Of a stretch of 64,000 nucleotides of DNA, positions 15,234-28,003 are shown piece by piece (the stretch's first letter is position 1; the number at the start of each line of letters is the position of its first letter). A program made the translations under genes and the position numbers. Origin of the DNA: Sympetrum striolatum. Taxonomy: Eukaryota; Arthropoda; Insecta; Odonata; Libellulidae. Under the pieces are notes generated by a model. The model did not search any database. It saw only the letters and a list, made by a program, of their open reading frames with translations, and was not told the DNA's origin. Where the stretch lies: positions 72,978,841 to 73,042,840 of the forward strand of contig OX388349.1 in the NCBI GenBank assembly GCA_947579665.1, in the 5' to 3' direction.

Positions 15234-16399
15234 ACCGAAAAAAGAAATAAAAACGAATAATATTAGCGAAATCTCAATTTTCATCCTCTTTTTTTTCCTT
15301 AATTTTCCTCATTTAATCGTGATATTATCGAAAAAAGAAACAAAAAGGAATATTTTTAGTAAAATTTCAATTTCTTCCTGTTTTTCCTTAATTTTTCTCA
15401 TTTTTTCGAGATATGACCGAAAAAAGCAATAAAAACGAATAAATTTTGCGAAATTTAATTTCTTTCCAATTTTTTCCTTAAATTTCTTCATTTTTTTGAG
15501 ATATTATCGAAAAAAAATCAATAACGAATAATTTTAGCAAAATTTCATTTTCTTCCTCTTTGTTTTCCTTAATATTCCTAATTTCATCGAAATATTATCA
15601 AAGAAAGCAAAAAAAACGATATTTTGGCGAAATTTCAATTTTTTCCTCTTATTTTTCCCTAATTTTCTACATTTTATCGAGATATTATCGAAACAAGTAA
15701 CAAAAACGAATAATTTTAGTGAAATTTAAATTTTTTCCTCTTTTTTTTCACTTATTTTCTTCATTTCATTGAGATATTATCGAAAAAAGAATGAAAAACG
15801 AATAAATTTAGCCAAATTTCAATATTTTTCATCTTTTTTTCCTTAATTTTCCTAATTTTATCGAAATATTATCAGAGAAAGCAACAAGAACGATTATTTT
15901 TGGCGAAATTTCAATTTTTTCCTCTTATTTTTCCCTAATTTTCTACATTTTATCGAGATATTATCGAAACAAGCAACAAAAACGAAAAATTGTAGAGAAA
16001 TTTCAGTTTTTTCCTCTTTTTTTCCCAAAATTTCCTCATTTTATCTAGATTTTACCGAAAAAATGCTACAAAAACGAATAATCATAGCAAAATTTCAATT
16101 TTTTCCTCTTTTTTTCCCTTAATTTTTCTCATTTTATCGAGATATGACCGAAAAAAGCAACAAAAACAGATAATTTTTTCCTCTTTTTTTCCTTAATTTT
16201 CCTCATTTATAGAGATATGACCGAAATAAGCATTAAAAATGAATAATATTAGCGAAGTCTCAATTTTTATCCTCTTTTTTTTCCTTAATAAATCTCATTT
16301 AATCGAGATATTATCGAAAAAAGCAACAAAAACGAATAATTTTAGTGAAATTTCAATTTTTTCCTTAATTTTTCTCATTTTATCGAGATATGACCGAAA

Positions 16400-19300
16400 A
16401 AAGCAATAAAAACGATTATATTTAGCGAAATTTCAATATTTTTCCTCTTTCTTTCCTTAATTTTCTTCATTTTACAGAGATATTACCGAGAAAAGAAAGA
16501 AAAAGGAATAATTTTTGCGAAATTTCAATTTCTTTCCTCTTTTTTTCCTTAATTTTCTTCATTTTTTTGAGATATTATCGAAAAAAAATCAAAAACGAAT
16601 AATTTTAGCAAAATTTCATTTTTTTCCTCTTTTTTTTCCTTAATATTCCTAATTTTATCGAAATATTATCAAGGAAAGCAAAAAAAACTATATTTTTGGT
16701 GAAATTTCAATTTTTACCTCTTATTTTTCCCAAATTTTCTACATTTTATCGAGATATTATCTAAACAAGTAACAAAAACGAATAATTTTAGTGATATTTA
16801 AATTTTTTCCTCTTTTTTTCACTTATTTTCTTCATTCCATTGAGATATTATCGAAAAAAGAATGAAAAACGAATAAATTTAGCGAAATTTCAATATTTTT
16901 CATCTTTTTTTCCTTAAGTTTCCTAATTTTATCGAAATATTATCAAGGAAAGCAACAAGAACGATTATTTTTGGCGAAATTTCAATTTTTTCCTCTTATT
17001 TTTCCCTAATTTTCTACATTTTATCGAGATATTATCGAAACAAGTAACAAAAACGAATAATTTTAGGGAAATTTTATTTAGTTTCCTTACATTTCCTCCT
17101 TTTATAGAGATATTATCGAAAAAAGCAACAAAAACGAAAAATTGTAGCGAAATTTCAGTTATTTCCTCTTTTTTTCCTAAAATTTCCTCATTTTATCTAG
17201 ATATTACCGAAAAAAAGCAAGAAAAACGAATAATCATAGCAAAATTTCAATTTTTTCCCTTAATTTTCCTCATTTTATCGAGATATGACCGAAAAAAGCA
17301 ACAAAAACAGATAATTTTTTTCCTCTTTTTTCCTTAATTTTCCTCATTTATAGAGATATGACCGAAATTAGCATTAAAAACGAATAATATTAGCGAAATC
17401 TCAATTTTTATCCTCTTTTGTTTCCTTAATAAATCTCATTTAATCGAGATATTATCGAAAAAAGCAACAAAAACGAATAATTTTAGTGAAATTACAATTT
17501 TTTCCTTTTTTTCCTTAATTTTTCTCATTTTATCGAGATATGACCGAAAAAAGCAATAAAACGAATATATATTGTGAAATTTCAATTTCTGTCCACATTT
17601 TTTTCACTTATTTTCTTCATTTTATTAAGATATTATCGAAAAAAGAATGAAAAACGAATAAATTTAGCGAAATTTCAATATTTTTCCTCTTTCTTGCCTT
17701 AATTTTCTTCATTTTACAGAGATATTACCGAAAAAAGAAAGAAAAAGGAATAATTTTTGCGAAATTTCAATTTCTTTCCTCTTTTTTTCCTTAATTTTCT
17801 TCATTTTTTTGAGATATTATCGAAAAAAAATCAAAACCGAATAATTTTAGCAAAATTTCATATTTTTCCTCTTTTTTTTCTTTAATATTCCTAAATTTAT
17901 CGAAATATTATCAAAGAAAGCAAAAAAAACGATTTTTTTGGCGAAATTTTAATTTTTTCCTCTTATTTTTCCCTAATTTTCTACATTTTATCGAGATATT
18001 ATCTAAACAAGTAACAAAAACGAATAATTTTAGGGAAATTTCATTTAGTTTCCTTACATTTCCTCCTTTTATGGAGATGTTATCGAAAAAAGCAACAAAA
18101 ACGAAAAATTGTAGCGAAATTTTTGTTTTTTCCTCTTTTTTTTCCTAAAATTTCCTCATTTTATCGACATTTTACCGAAAAAAAGCAACAATAACGAATA
18201 ATCTTAGCGAAATTTGATTTTTTTCCTCTTTTTTTCCCTTAATATTCCTAATTTTATCGAAATATTATCAAAGAAAGCAAAAAAAACGATTTTTTTTGGC
18301 GAAATTTCAATTTTTTCCTCTTATTTTTCCCTAATTTTCTACATTTTATCGAGATATTATCGAAAAAAGTAACAAAAACGAATAATTTTAGGGAAATTTC
18401 ATTTTGTTTCCTTACATTTCCTCCTTTTATGGAGATTTTATCGTAAAAAGCAACAAAAACGAAAAATTGTAGCGAAATTTCAGTTTTTTCCTCTTTTTTT
18501 TCCTAAAATTTCCTCATTTTATCGACATTTTACCGAGAAAAAGGAACAATAACGAATAATTTTAGCGAAATTTCAATTTTTTACCCCTTTTTTTCCCTTA
18601 ATTTTCCTCATTTTATCGAGATATGACCGAAAAAAGCAATAAAAACAGATAGTTTTTTTCGAAATATTAATTTTTTTCCTCTTTTTTCCTTAATTTCCTC
18701 CTTTTATAGAGATATGACCGAAATAAGCATTAAAAACGAATAATATTAGCGAAATCTCAATTTTTATCCTCTTTTTTTCCTTAATAAATCTCATTTAATC
18801 GAGATATTATCGAAAAAAGCAACAAAAACGAATAATTTTAGTGAAATTTCAATTTTTTCCTTTTTTTCCTTAATTTTTCTCATTTTATCGAGATATGACC
18901 GAAAAAAGCAATAAAAACGAATATATTTTGTAAAATCTCAATTTTTATCCTCTTTTTTTTCCTTAATTAATCTCATTTAATCGAGATATTATCGAAAGAA
19001 GCAACAAAAACGAATAATTTTAGGGAAATTTCATTTAGTTTCCTTACATTTCCTCCTTTTATAGAGATTTTATCGTAATAAGCAACAAAAACGAATAATA
19101 TTAGCGAAATTTCAATTTTTATCCTCTTTTTTTTCCTAAAATTTCCTCATTTTATGGACATTTTACCGAAAAAAAGCAACAATAACGAATAATTTTAGCG
19201 AACTCTCAATTTTTTTATCTTTTTTTCCCTTAATTTTCCTCATTTTATCGAGATATGACCGAAAAAAGCAATAAAAACGATTATATTTAGCGAAATTTCA

Positions 19301-21010
19301 ATATTTTTCCTCTTTCTTTCCTTAATTTTCTTCATTTTACAGAGATATTACCGAGAAAAGAAAGAAAAAGGAATAATTTTTGCGAAATTTCAATTTCTTT
19401 CCTCTTTTTTTCCTTAATTTTCTTCATTTTGTTGAGATATTATCGAAAAAAAATCAAAAACGAATAATTTTAGCAAAATTTCATTTTTTTCCTCTTTTTT
19501 TTTCCTTAATATTCCTAATTTTATCGAAATATTATCAAGGAAAGCAAAAAAAACTATATTTTTGGTGAAATTTCAATTTTTACCTCTTATTTTTCCCATA
19601 TTTTCTACATTTTATCGAGATATTATCTAAACAAGTAACAAAAACGAATAATTTTAGTGAAATTTAAATTTTTTCCTCTTTTTTTCACTTATTTTCTTCA
19701 TTCCATTGAGATATTATCGAAAAAAGAATGAAAAACGAATAAATTTAGCGAAATTTCAATATTTTTCATCTTTTTTTCCTTAAGTTTCCTAATTTTATCG
19801 AAATATTATCAAGGAAAGCAACAAGAACGATTATTTTTGGCGAAATTTCAATTTTTTCCTCTTATTTTTCCCTAATTTTCTACATTTTATCGAGATATTA
19901 TCGAAACAAGTAACAAAAACGAATAATTTTAGGGAAATTTTATTTAGTTTCCTTACATTTCCTCCTTTTATAGAGATATTATCGAAAAAAGCAACAAAAA
20001 CGAAAAATTGTAGCGAAATTTCAGTTTTTTCCTCTTTTTTTCCTAAAATTTCCTCATTTTATCCAGATATTACCGAAAAAAAGCAAGAAAAACGAATAAT
20101 CATAGCAAAATTTCAATTTTTTCCCTTAATTTTCCTCATTTTATCGAGATATGACCGAAAAAAGCAACAAAAACAGATAAATTTTTTCCTCTTTTTTCCT
20201 TAATTTTCCTCATTTATAGAGATATGACCGAAATTAGCATTAAAAACGAATAATATTAGCGAAATCTCAATTTTTATCCTCTTTTGTTTCCTTAATAAAT
20301 CTCATTTAATCTAGATATTATCGAAAAAAGCAACAAAAACGAATAATTTTAGTGAAATTACAATTTTTTCCTTTTTTTCCTTAATTTTTCTCATTTTATC
20401 GAGATATGACCGAAAAAAGCAATAAAACGAATATATATTGTGAAATTTCAATTTCTGTCCACATTTTTTTCACTTATTTTCTTCATTTTATTAAGATATT
20501 ATCGAAAAAAGAATGAAAAACGAATAAATTTAGCGAAATTTCAATATTTTTCCTCTTTCTTTCCTTAATTTTCTTCATTTTACAGAGATATTACCGAAAA
20601 AAGAAAGAAAAAGGAATAATTTTTGCGAAATTTCAATTTCTTTCCTCTTTTTTTCCTTAATTTTCTTCATTTTTTTGAGATATTATCGAAAAAAAATCAA
20701 AACCGAATAATTTTAGCAAAATTTCATATTTTTCCTTAATATTCCTAAATTTATCGAAATATTATCAAAGAAAGCAAAAAAAACGATTTTTTTGGCGAAA
20801 TTTTAATTTTTTCCTCTTATTTTTCCCTAATTTTCTACATTTTATCGAGATATTATCTAAACAAGTAACAAAAACGAATAATTTTAGGGAAATTTCATTT
20901 AGTTTCCTTACATTTCCTCCTTTTATGGAGATGTTATCGAAAAAAGCAAGAAAAACGAAAAATTGTAGCGAAATGTTTGTTTTTTCCTCTTTTTTTTCCT
21001 AAAATTTCCT
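16400..21010. repeat. About 2.86-kb higher-order unit, two tandem copies
   Basis: Marker monomers at 16.4-18.1 kb recur at 19.28-20.95 kb. Offsets are 2,865-2,866 bp on the left, falling to 2,854 bp near ATGGAGATGT (18,071 and 20,925), so small deletions accumulated in one copy. Both copies share private variants such as the GTCCACATTTTTTTCAC monomer. Confidence 0.8.
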
Positions 21011-23700
21011 CATTTTATCGACATTTTACCGAAAAAAAGCAACAATAACGAATAATCTTAGCGAAATTTCATTTTTTTCCTCTTTTTTTCCCTTAATATT
21101 CCTAATTTTATCGAAATATTATCAAAGAAAGCAAAAAAAAACGATTTTTTTTGGCGAAATTTCAATTTTTTCCTCTTATTTTTCCCTAATTTTCTACATT
21201 TTATCGAGATATTATCGAAAAAAGTAACAAAAACGAATAATTTTAGGAAAATTTCATTTAGTTTCCTTACATTTCCTCCTTTTATGGAGATTTTATCGTA
21301 AAAAGCAACAAAAACGAAAAATTGTAGCGAAATTTCAGTTTTTTCCTCTTTTTTTTCCTAAAATTTCCTCATTCTATCGACATTTTACCGAAAAAAAGCA
21401 ACAATAACGAATATTTTTAGCGAAATCTCAATTTTTTTATCTTTTTTTCCCTTAATTTTCCTCATTTTATCGAGATATGACCGAAAAAAAAAAATAAAAA
21501 CAGATAGATTTTTTCGAAATTTTAATATTTTTCCTCTTTTTTCCTTAATTTCCTCCTTTTATAGAGATATGACCGAAATAAGCATTAAAAACGAATAATA
21601 TTAGCGAAATCTCAATTTTTATCCTCTTTTTTTTCCTTAATAAATCTCATTTAATCGAGATATTATCGAAAAAAGCAACAAAAACGAATAATTTTAGTGA
21701 AATTTCAATTTTTTCCTTTTAATCCTTAATTTTTCTCATTTTATCGAGATATGACCGAAAAAAGCAATAAAAACGAATATATTTTGTGATATCTCAATTT
21801 TTATCCTCTTTTTTTTCCTTAATAAATCTCATTTAATCGAGATTTTATCGAAAAAAGCAACAAAAACGAATAATTTTAGGGAAATTTCATTTAGTTTCCT
21901 TACATTTCCTCCTTTTATGGAGATTTTATTGTAATAAGCAACAAAAACGAATAATATTAGCGAAATTTCAATTTTTATCCTCTTTTTTTTCCTTAATATT
22001 CCTCATCTTATCGAGATATTATCGTAAAAAGCAACAAAAACGAATAATTTTAGTAAAACTTCAATTTTTTCCTTTTTTTCCTTAATTTTCCTAATTTTAT
22101 CGACATATTATTGAAGAAAGCAACAATAACGAATAATTTTAACGAAATTTCAATTTATTCCTCTTTTTTTCCCTTAATTTTCCTCATTTTATCGAGATAT
22201 GACCGAAAAAAGCAATAAAAACGTATATATTTTGCGAAATTTCAGTTTCTTTCCACATTTTTTTCACTTACTTTCTTCATTTCATTAAGATATTATCGAA
22301 AAAATAATGAAAAACGAATAAAGTTAGCGGAATTTCAATATTTTTCCTCTTTCTTTCCTTAATTTTCTTCATTTTACACAGATATATCCGAAAAAAGAAA
22401 GAAAAAGGAATAATTTTTGCGAAATTACAAATTCATTCCTCTTTTTTTCCTTAATTTTCTTCATTTTTTTGAGGTATTATCGAAAAAAAAACCAAAAACG
22501 AAAAATTTTAGCAAAATTTCATTTTTTTTAGATTTTTTTTTCCTTAATTTTTTCTAATTTTATCGAAATATTATCAAAGAAAGCAACAAGAACGATTATT
22601 TTTGGCGAAATTTCAATTTTTTCCACTTATTATTCCCTAATTTTCTACATTTTATCGAGATATGACCGAAAAAGGAAGAAAAAAACAGATAATTTTTTTC
22701 GAAATTTTAATTTTTTTCCTCTTTTTTCCTTAATTTTCCTCATTTTATAGAGATATGACAAAAATGAGCAACAAAAACGAATAATATTAGCGAAATTTCA
22801 ATTTTTATCCTCTTTTTTTTCCTTAATATTCCTCATCTTATGGGGATATTATCGTAAAAAGCAACAAAAACGAATAATTTTAGTACAACTTCAATTTTTT
22901 CCTTTTCTTCCTTAATTTTCCTCATTTTATCGAAATATGACCGAAAAAAGAAATAAAAACGAATAATTTTTGCGAAATTACACTTTTTTCCTCTTTTTTT
23001 CCTTAATCGTTCTCATTTTATCGACATATTATTGAAGAAAGCAACAATAACGAATAATTTTAGCGAAATTTCAATTTTTTCCTCTTTTTTTCCCTTAATT
23101 TTCCTCATTTTATCGAGATATGACCGAAAAAAGCAACAAAAACAGACAATTTTTATCCTCTTTTTTTTCCTTAATATTCCTCATTTTGGAAGTGGAATTT
23201 CAATTTTGTCATTTTTTCCTTATTTTTCCTCATTTTTTCAAAATATTAACAAAAAATGCAACAAAAACGGATATTTTTAGCGAAATTAAAATTTTTTTCC
23301 TCTTCTTTTTCTTAGTTTTCCTCATTATATCGAGATTTGACCGAAAAAAGAATCGAAAACGAATAATTTTAGTTTAATTTCAATTTTTTTCCTTTATTTT
23401 CGTCATTATATCGCGATATTATCGAAAAAAACCATTAAAACGAATAATGCTTGCGAAATTTCAATTTTTTCCTCTTATTTTTCCTAAATTTTCAACCTTT
23501 ATAGAGATATTATCGAAACAAGTAACAAAAACCAATAATTCCAGCGAAATTTCAGTTTTTTCCTCTTTTTTTACCTTAAATTTTCTCATTTTATCAAGAT
23601 TTTACAAAAAAAATAATAAAAACGAATAATCTTAGCTAAATTTCAATTTTTTCCTCTTTTTTTTACTTAATTTTCATCATTATATCGAGATATTTTCGGA

Positions 23701-23730
23701 AATATATATAATATATATATATAATATATC
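23701..23730. repeat. AT microsatellite inside a satellite monomer
   Basis: A run of TA dinucleotides interrupts a monomer directly after GATATTTTCGGA. It is the only clear simple-repeat expansion within the left block. Confidence 0.8.
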
Positions 23731-26469
23731 GGAAAAAGTTAAAAAAACAGATAATTTTAGTGAAATTTCAATTTTTTCTTTTTTTCCTTAATTATTCTCA
23801 TTTTATCGAGAGATGACCGAAAAAAGCAATAAAAACGAATAAATTTTGCGAAATTTCAATTTCTTTCCACATTTTTTTCACTTATTTTCTTCATTTCATT
23901 GAGATATTATCGAAAAACGAATGATAAACGAATAAATTTAGCGAAATTTCAATATTTTTCCTCTTTCTTTCCTTAATTTTTTCATTTTACAGAGATATTA
24001 CCGAAAAAAGAAAGAAAAAGGTATAATTTTTGCGAAATTACAAATTCATTCCTCTTTTTTTTCCATAATTTTCTTCATTTTTTTGAGATATTATAGAAAA
24101 AAAACCAAAAACGAAAAATTTAAGCAAAATTTCATTTTTTTCCTATTTTTTTTCCTTAATTTTTTCTAATTTTATCGAAATATTATCAAAGAAAGCAACA
24201 AAAACGATTAATCATAGCAAAATTTCAATTTTTATCCTCTTTTTTTTCCTTATTTTCTTCATTTCATTAAGATATTATCGAAAAAAGAATGAAAAACGAA
24301 TAAATTTAGCGAAATTTCAATTTTTTCCTCTTATTTTTCCCTAATTTTCTACATTTTATCGAGATATTATCGAAACAAGTAACAAAAACGAATAATTTTA
24401 GGGAAATTTCATTTAGTTTCCTTACATTTCCTCCTTTTATAGAGATATTCTCGAAAAAAGCAACAAAAACGAAAAATTGTAGCGAAATTTCAGTTTTTTC
24501 TCTTTTTTTCCTAATATTTCCTCATTTTATCTAGATTTTACCCAATAAAAGCAACAAAAACGAATAATCATAGCCAAATTTCAATTTTTTCCTCTTTTTT
24601 CCCTTAAGTTTCTTCATTTAATCGATATATTATCGAAAAAAGCATCAAAAACGAATAATTTTATCAAAATTTCAATTTTTTCCTCTATTTTTCCCTTAAT
24701 TTTCCTCATTTTATCGAGATGTGACCGAAAAAAGCAAAAAAACAGATAATGTTTTTCAAAATTTTAATTTTTTTCCTCTTTTTTTCCTTAATTTTCCTCA
24801 TTTTATCGAGATTTGACCGAAATAAGCAACAAAAACGAATAATATTAGCAAAATTTCTATTTTTATCCTCAATTTTTTACTTTATTCTCCTCATTTTATC
24901 GAGATATTATCGTAAAAAGCAACAAAAACGAATAATTTTAGTAAAACTTCAATTTTTTCCTTTTTTTCCTTACTTTTCCTCATTTTATCGAAATATGACT
25001 GAAAAAAGAAATAAAAACGAATAATTTTTCCGAAATTTCGATTTTTTCTTCTTTTTGTTCCTTAATTTTTGCCATTATATCGAGATATTATCGAAAAAGT
25101 AACAAAAACGAATAATTTTAGCGATATTTTAATTTTTTTCCTTAATTTTCCTCCTTATATCGAGATATTATCGAAAAGAGCAACAAAACCGAATAGTTTT
25201 AGCGAAATTTCAATTTTTTCCCCATTTTTTCTTAATTTTTGTCATTTTATCGAATATGACCGAAAAAAAAGTATAATTTTAGCAAATTTTCAATTTTTAT
25301 CACCTATTTTTCCTTAATTTTCCTCATTTTATCGAGATGTGACCGAAAAAAGCCACAAAAACGAGTAATTCTATTGAAATTTCAGTTTTATTCTCTTTTT
25401 TTCCTTAATTTTCCTCATTTTAACAAGATATTATCGTAAAACGCAACAAAAACGAATAATTTTAGTGAAATTTCAATTTTTTCTTTTTTTCCTTAATTTT
25501 CCTCATTTTATCGAGATCTGACCGAAATAAGCAACAAAAACGAATAATATTAGCGAAATTTCAATTTTTATCCTCTATTATTTACTTAATTTTACTCATT
25601 TTATTGAGATATTCTCGAATAAAAGCAACAAAAACAAATAATTTTAGTGAAATTTCATTTTTTTTCCTTTTTTCTCCTTAATTTTCCTCATTTTATCAAG
25701 ATATGACCGAAAAAAGAAATAAAAACTTTTTCTTAAGCGAAATTTCATTTTTTCTTCTTTTTGTTCCTTAATTTTTGCCATTATATCGAGATATTATCGA
25801 AAAAGTAACAAAAACGAATAATTTTAGCGAAATTTCAATTTGTTTCCTTAATTTTCCTCATTATATCGAGATATTATCGGAAATAGCAACAAAAACGAAT
25901 AATTATAGCGAAATTTCAATTTTTTCCCCATTTTTCCTTAATTTTCCTCATTTTATCGAGATATGACCAAAAAAAGAAAAAAAACGTACAATTTTAGCAA
26001 AATATCGATTTTTATCCCCTATTTTTTCTTTAATTTTCCTCATCTTATCGAGATTTGACCGAAACAAAGCAACAAAAACAGTTATTTTTTTATGAAATTT
26101 CAATTTTTTTCCTCTTTTTTTCCTTAATTTTCCTCATTTTATCGAGATTTGACCGAAATAAGCAACAAAAACGAATAATATTAGCGAAATTTCAATTTTT
26201 ATCCTCTATTTTTTACTTAATTTTCCTCATTTTATCGAGGTATTATCGAAAAAAAGCAACAAAAACGAAAAATTTTAGAGAAATTTCAATTTTTTCCTTA
26301 ATTTTCCTCATTTTTACGAGGTATGGCCGAAAAAAGCAATAAAAACGAATAATTTTAGTGAAATTTCAATATATTTCCCCTATTTTTCCTTGAATTTCTT
26401 CATTTTACCGAGATATTATGGAAAAATGCTACAAAAACGAATAATTTTAGCTAAATTTCTATTTTTAGT

Positions 26470-26790
26470 GCTTGAAGTTCTAAATGTTAATTTACCATGT
26501 TAAAAAGGCCATAAAGTGTAATAACTTACCTAAACCAGTCGGCGTCTGCTCCATGTTTACATTTAAACGGCGGGAACGAGCGCTGGTGGACTACATCTTT
26601 CAACGTTTTCTATTGGCTGGAGACGGCAACTTCACTCCTTCGTCCGGAAACTCCCGAAGTCTACTCGGGAACGAAACGAGTTGGAATCGAGTAGTCTCTG
26701 TCATAACTCGTCACTCTATTCTCGACTCGTTTTCGATTATTGGAGCTCGTTTACGATACCGAGTCCGAGAATCGAACCGAAATTTCATGA
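26470..26790. other. GC-richer unique island in the satellite array
   Basis: Satellite monomers stop at about 26,468 and about 320 bp of non-repetitive sequence rich in CG dinucleotides follows, before the dispersed repeat begins near 26,795. It contains clusters of CTCG and ACTCG, TCCGGAAAC, and minus-strand promoter-like motifs described in the next entry. An open frame on the plus strand crosses it, but the translation has no recognisable domain and continues into repeat sequence. Confidence 0.6.
26530..26645 (-). promoter_or_regulatory. Candidate promoter plus first coding exon (minus strand)
   Basis: Read on the minus strand, a CCAAT motif (in CAGCCAATAGAAAACG) is followed by an E2F-like GTTCCCGCC. 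An ATG in good context (GTAAACATGG, start at 26,554) follows, with eight codons and a GTAAGT donor after position 26,530 (TTTAG/GTAAGT). This order of CCAAT, E2F-like site, ATG and donor is what a short first exon of a cell-cycle-type gene can look like. No downstream exon is identified: the next leftward sequence is satellite. It may be a captured promoter fragment or coincidence. Confidence 0.3.
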
Positions 26791-26794
26791 TAAC

Positions 26795-28003
26795 CCCCCT
26801 GGGCTCTAAGGGCAAAAGGCCAATTCCATCGTTTTTCATCGATCATGTCCCAAAAATCATTATTTATAATGTTTTTGGCGTCAAAGGTAATATATTTATA
26901 TATGTATATATATTAATCACTCATCTTCCAAGTTTAGATGGGATATAGAATTCGAAATTACTGCCGTAGATAAATATGTACAACTTATATATATAGAGAA
27001 AGTATTGTTTTCATGAAAATATTCGACCTCGAGATTTCAACGGAAATACATGTTTTGGGGTCCCTAGAACACGTTTTGACTATTTTCGGAATGATGTCTG
27101 TGTGTATGTGTGTGTGTGTGTGTGTGTGTCTGTATGTGTGTGTGTGTTAGTGGGCGCTCTATCGTGAAAACTATTGGTCGTATTAATACCAAACTTCGTA
27201 TATAGTACTGTGGTGTGTGCTGTCAGAGTTGATTAGTTTTTGGAGTAAATCGGTTGACCGGAAGTCGAGCTTCATTCATTATAGCTCATTTCCGGTTTTC
27301 AAAATATCTCCATAAATATGATATATACGTGCATTTTATTACTCATAAAAGTTTTAGATAATGTAATTTACTATAACTTTTGTATTTAACATATTTTTTT
27401 ATCACCGGTTGATTAGGAGTTATTCGTGAAATACCGATGAACCGGAAGTAGCCGTTATGTAATTTGTGGGCGCTCTAACATAAAAACTATGCATTATATC
27501 AACACCAAATTTCATATATCGTACTTTATTTAGTTTCTTAAGAGTTGATTAGTTTTTGGAGTAAATCCGTTTACCGGAAGTCGAGCTTTATTCTTCAAAG
27601 CTCATTTCCGGTTTTCAAAATATCTCCATAAATATGATATTTAGGTATATACTATTATTTATAAAAGTTTTAGAAAATAAAATTCCCTATAACTTTTGGT
27701 TGAAACATATTTTTGTATCACTGATTGTGTAGGAGTTATTCATGAAATACTGATAAACCGGAAGTTGCTGATTATGTACTTTGTGGGCGCTCTGGGCTCT
27801 ATGGGCGAAATGCCAATTTCATCGTTTTTCATCGATCATGTCCCGTAAAACATTATTATTTATGTTTTGGCGTCAAAGATAATAATATATATATATTAAT
27901 CACACATATTCCAAGTTTAGATGGAATATAGAGTTCGAAATTACTGCGGTAGATAAATATTTACATCTTATATATATGGAGAAAGTCATGTGCTGGCCAC
28001 ATC
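26795..28003 (+). mobile_element. Dispersed non-coding repeat, copy A (longest)
   Basis: A non-coding element in the satellite. A block of about 170 bp beginning near CCATCGTTTTTCATCGATCA (26.83 kb) is repeated directly at 27.82-27.98 kb. Between them lie a TG microsatellite and two tandem units of 316-317 bp, each starting GGGCGCTCT (27,152; 27,468; a third start at 27,785). The element ends GGCCACATCAGATTTTTT at the return to satellite. Copies B (31.9 kb) and C (60.2 kb) share this 3' end, and C also shares the 5' GAGAAAGTATTG segment. No inverted termini or coding region are visible, so its class is unknown. Confidence 0.75.
27103..27148. repeat. TG microsatellite
   Basis: Interrupted (TG)n run inside dispersed repeat copy A. 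Copy C has the same run at the corresponding place (about 60,291-60,320), so it belongs to the element rather than to the site. Confidence 0.85.

Larger units (their letters stand above)
1..26460. repeat. Satellite array, about 92-bp AT-rich monomer (left block)
   Basis: About 285 head-to-tail copies of a monomer that I count at 92 bp (roughly 88-95). Each has an A-rich half built around TCGAGATATTATCGA, then AAAAAGCAACAAAAACGAA and GCGAAATTTCAA, and a T-rich half of pyrimidine runs ending CCTCATTTTA. Two main variants alternate irregularly: one reads ATATTATCGA and the other ATATGACCGA at the same place. Further variants carry CAGATAA, TTTAGTTTCCTTACATTTCC or AAATTGTAGCG. CG dinucleotides persist mainly in conserved TCGA and GCGAAA positions. 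No coding capacity is credible. The array is open at the left window edge, so its true size is unknown. A centromeric or pericentromeric location is possible but not shown. Confidence 0.95.

Noticed and set aside
1..26460. Telomeric repeats
   Set aside because: No TTAGG or related telomeric units are seen; the array unit is 92 bp.
26484..26948. 154-codon frame on the plus strand
   Set aside because: It starts in satellite-edge sequence, crosses the island and ends in repeat copy A; no domain or conserved motif, and the better exon signal is on the other strand.
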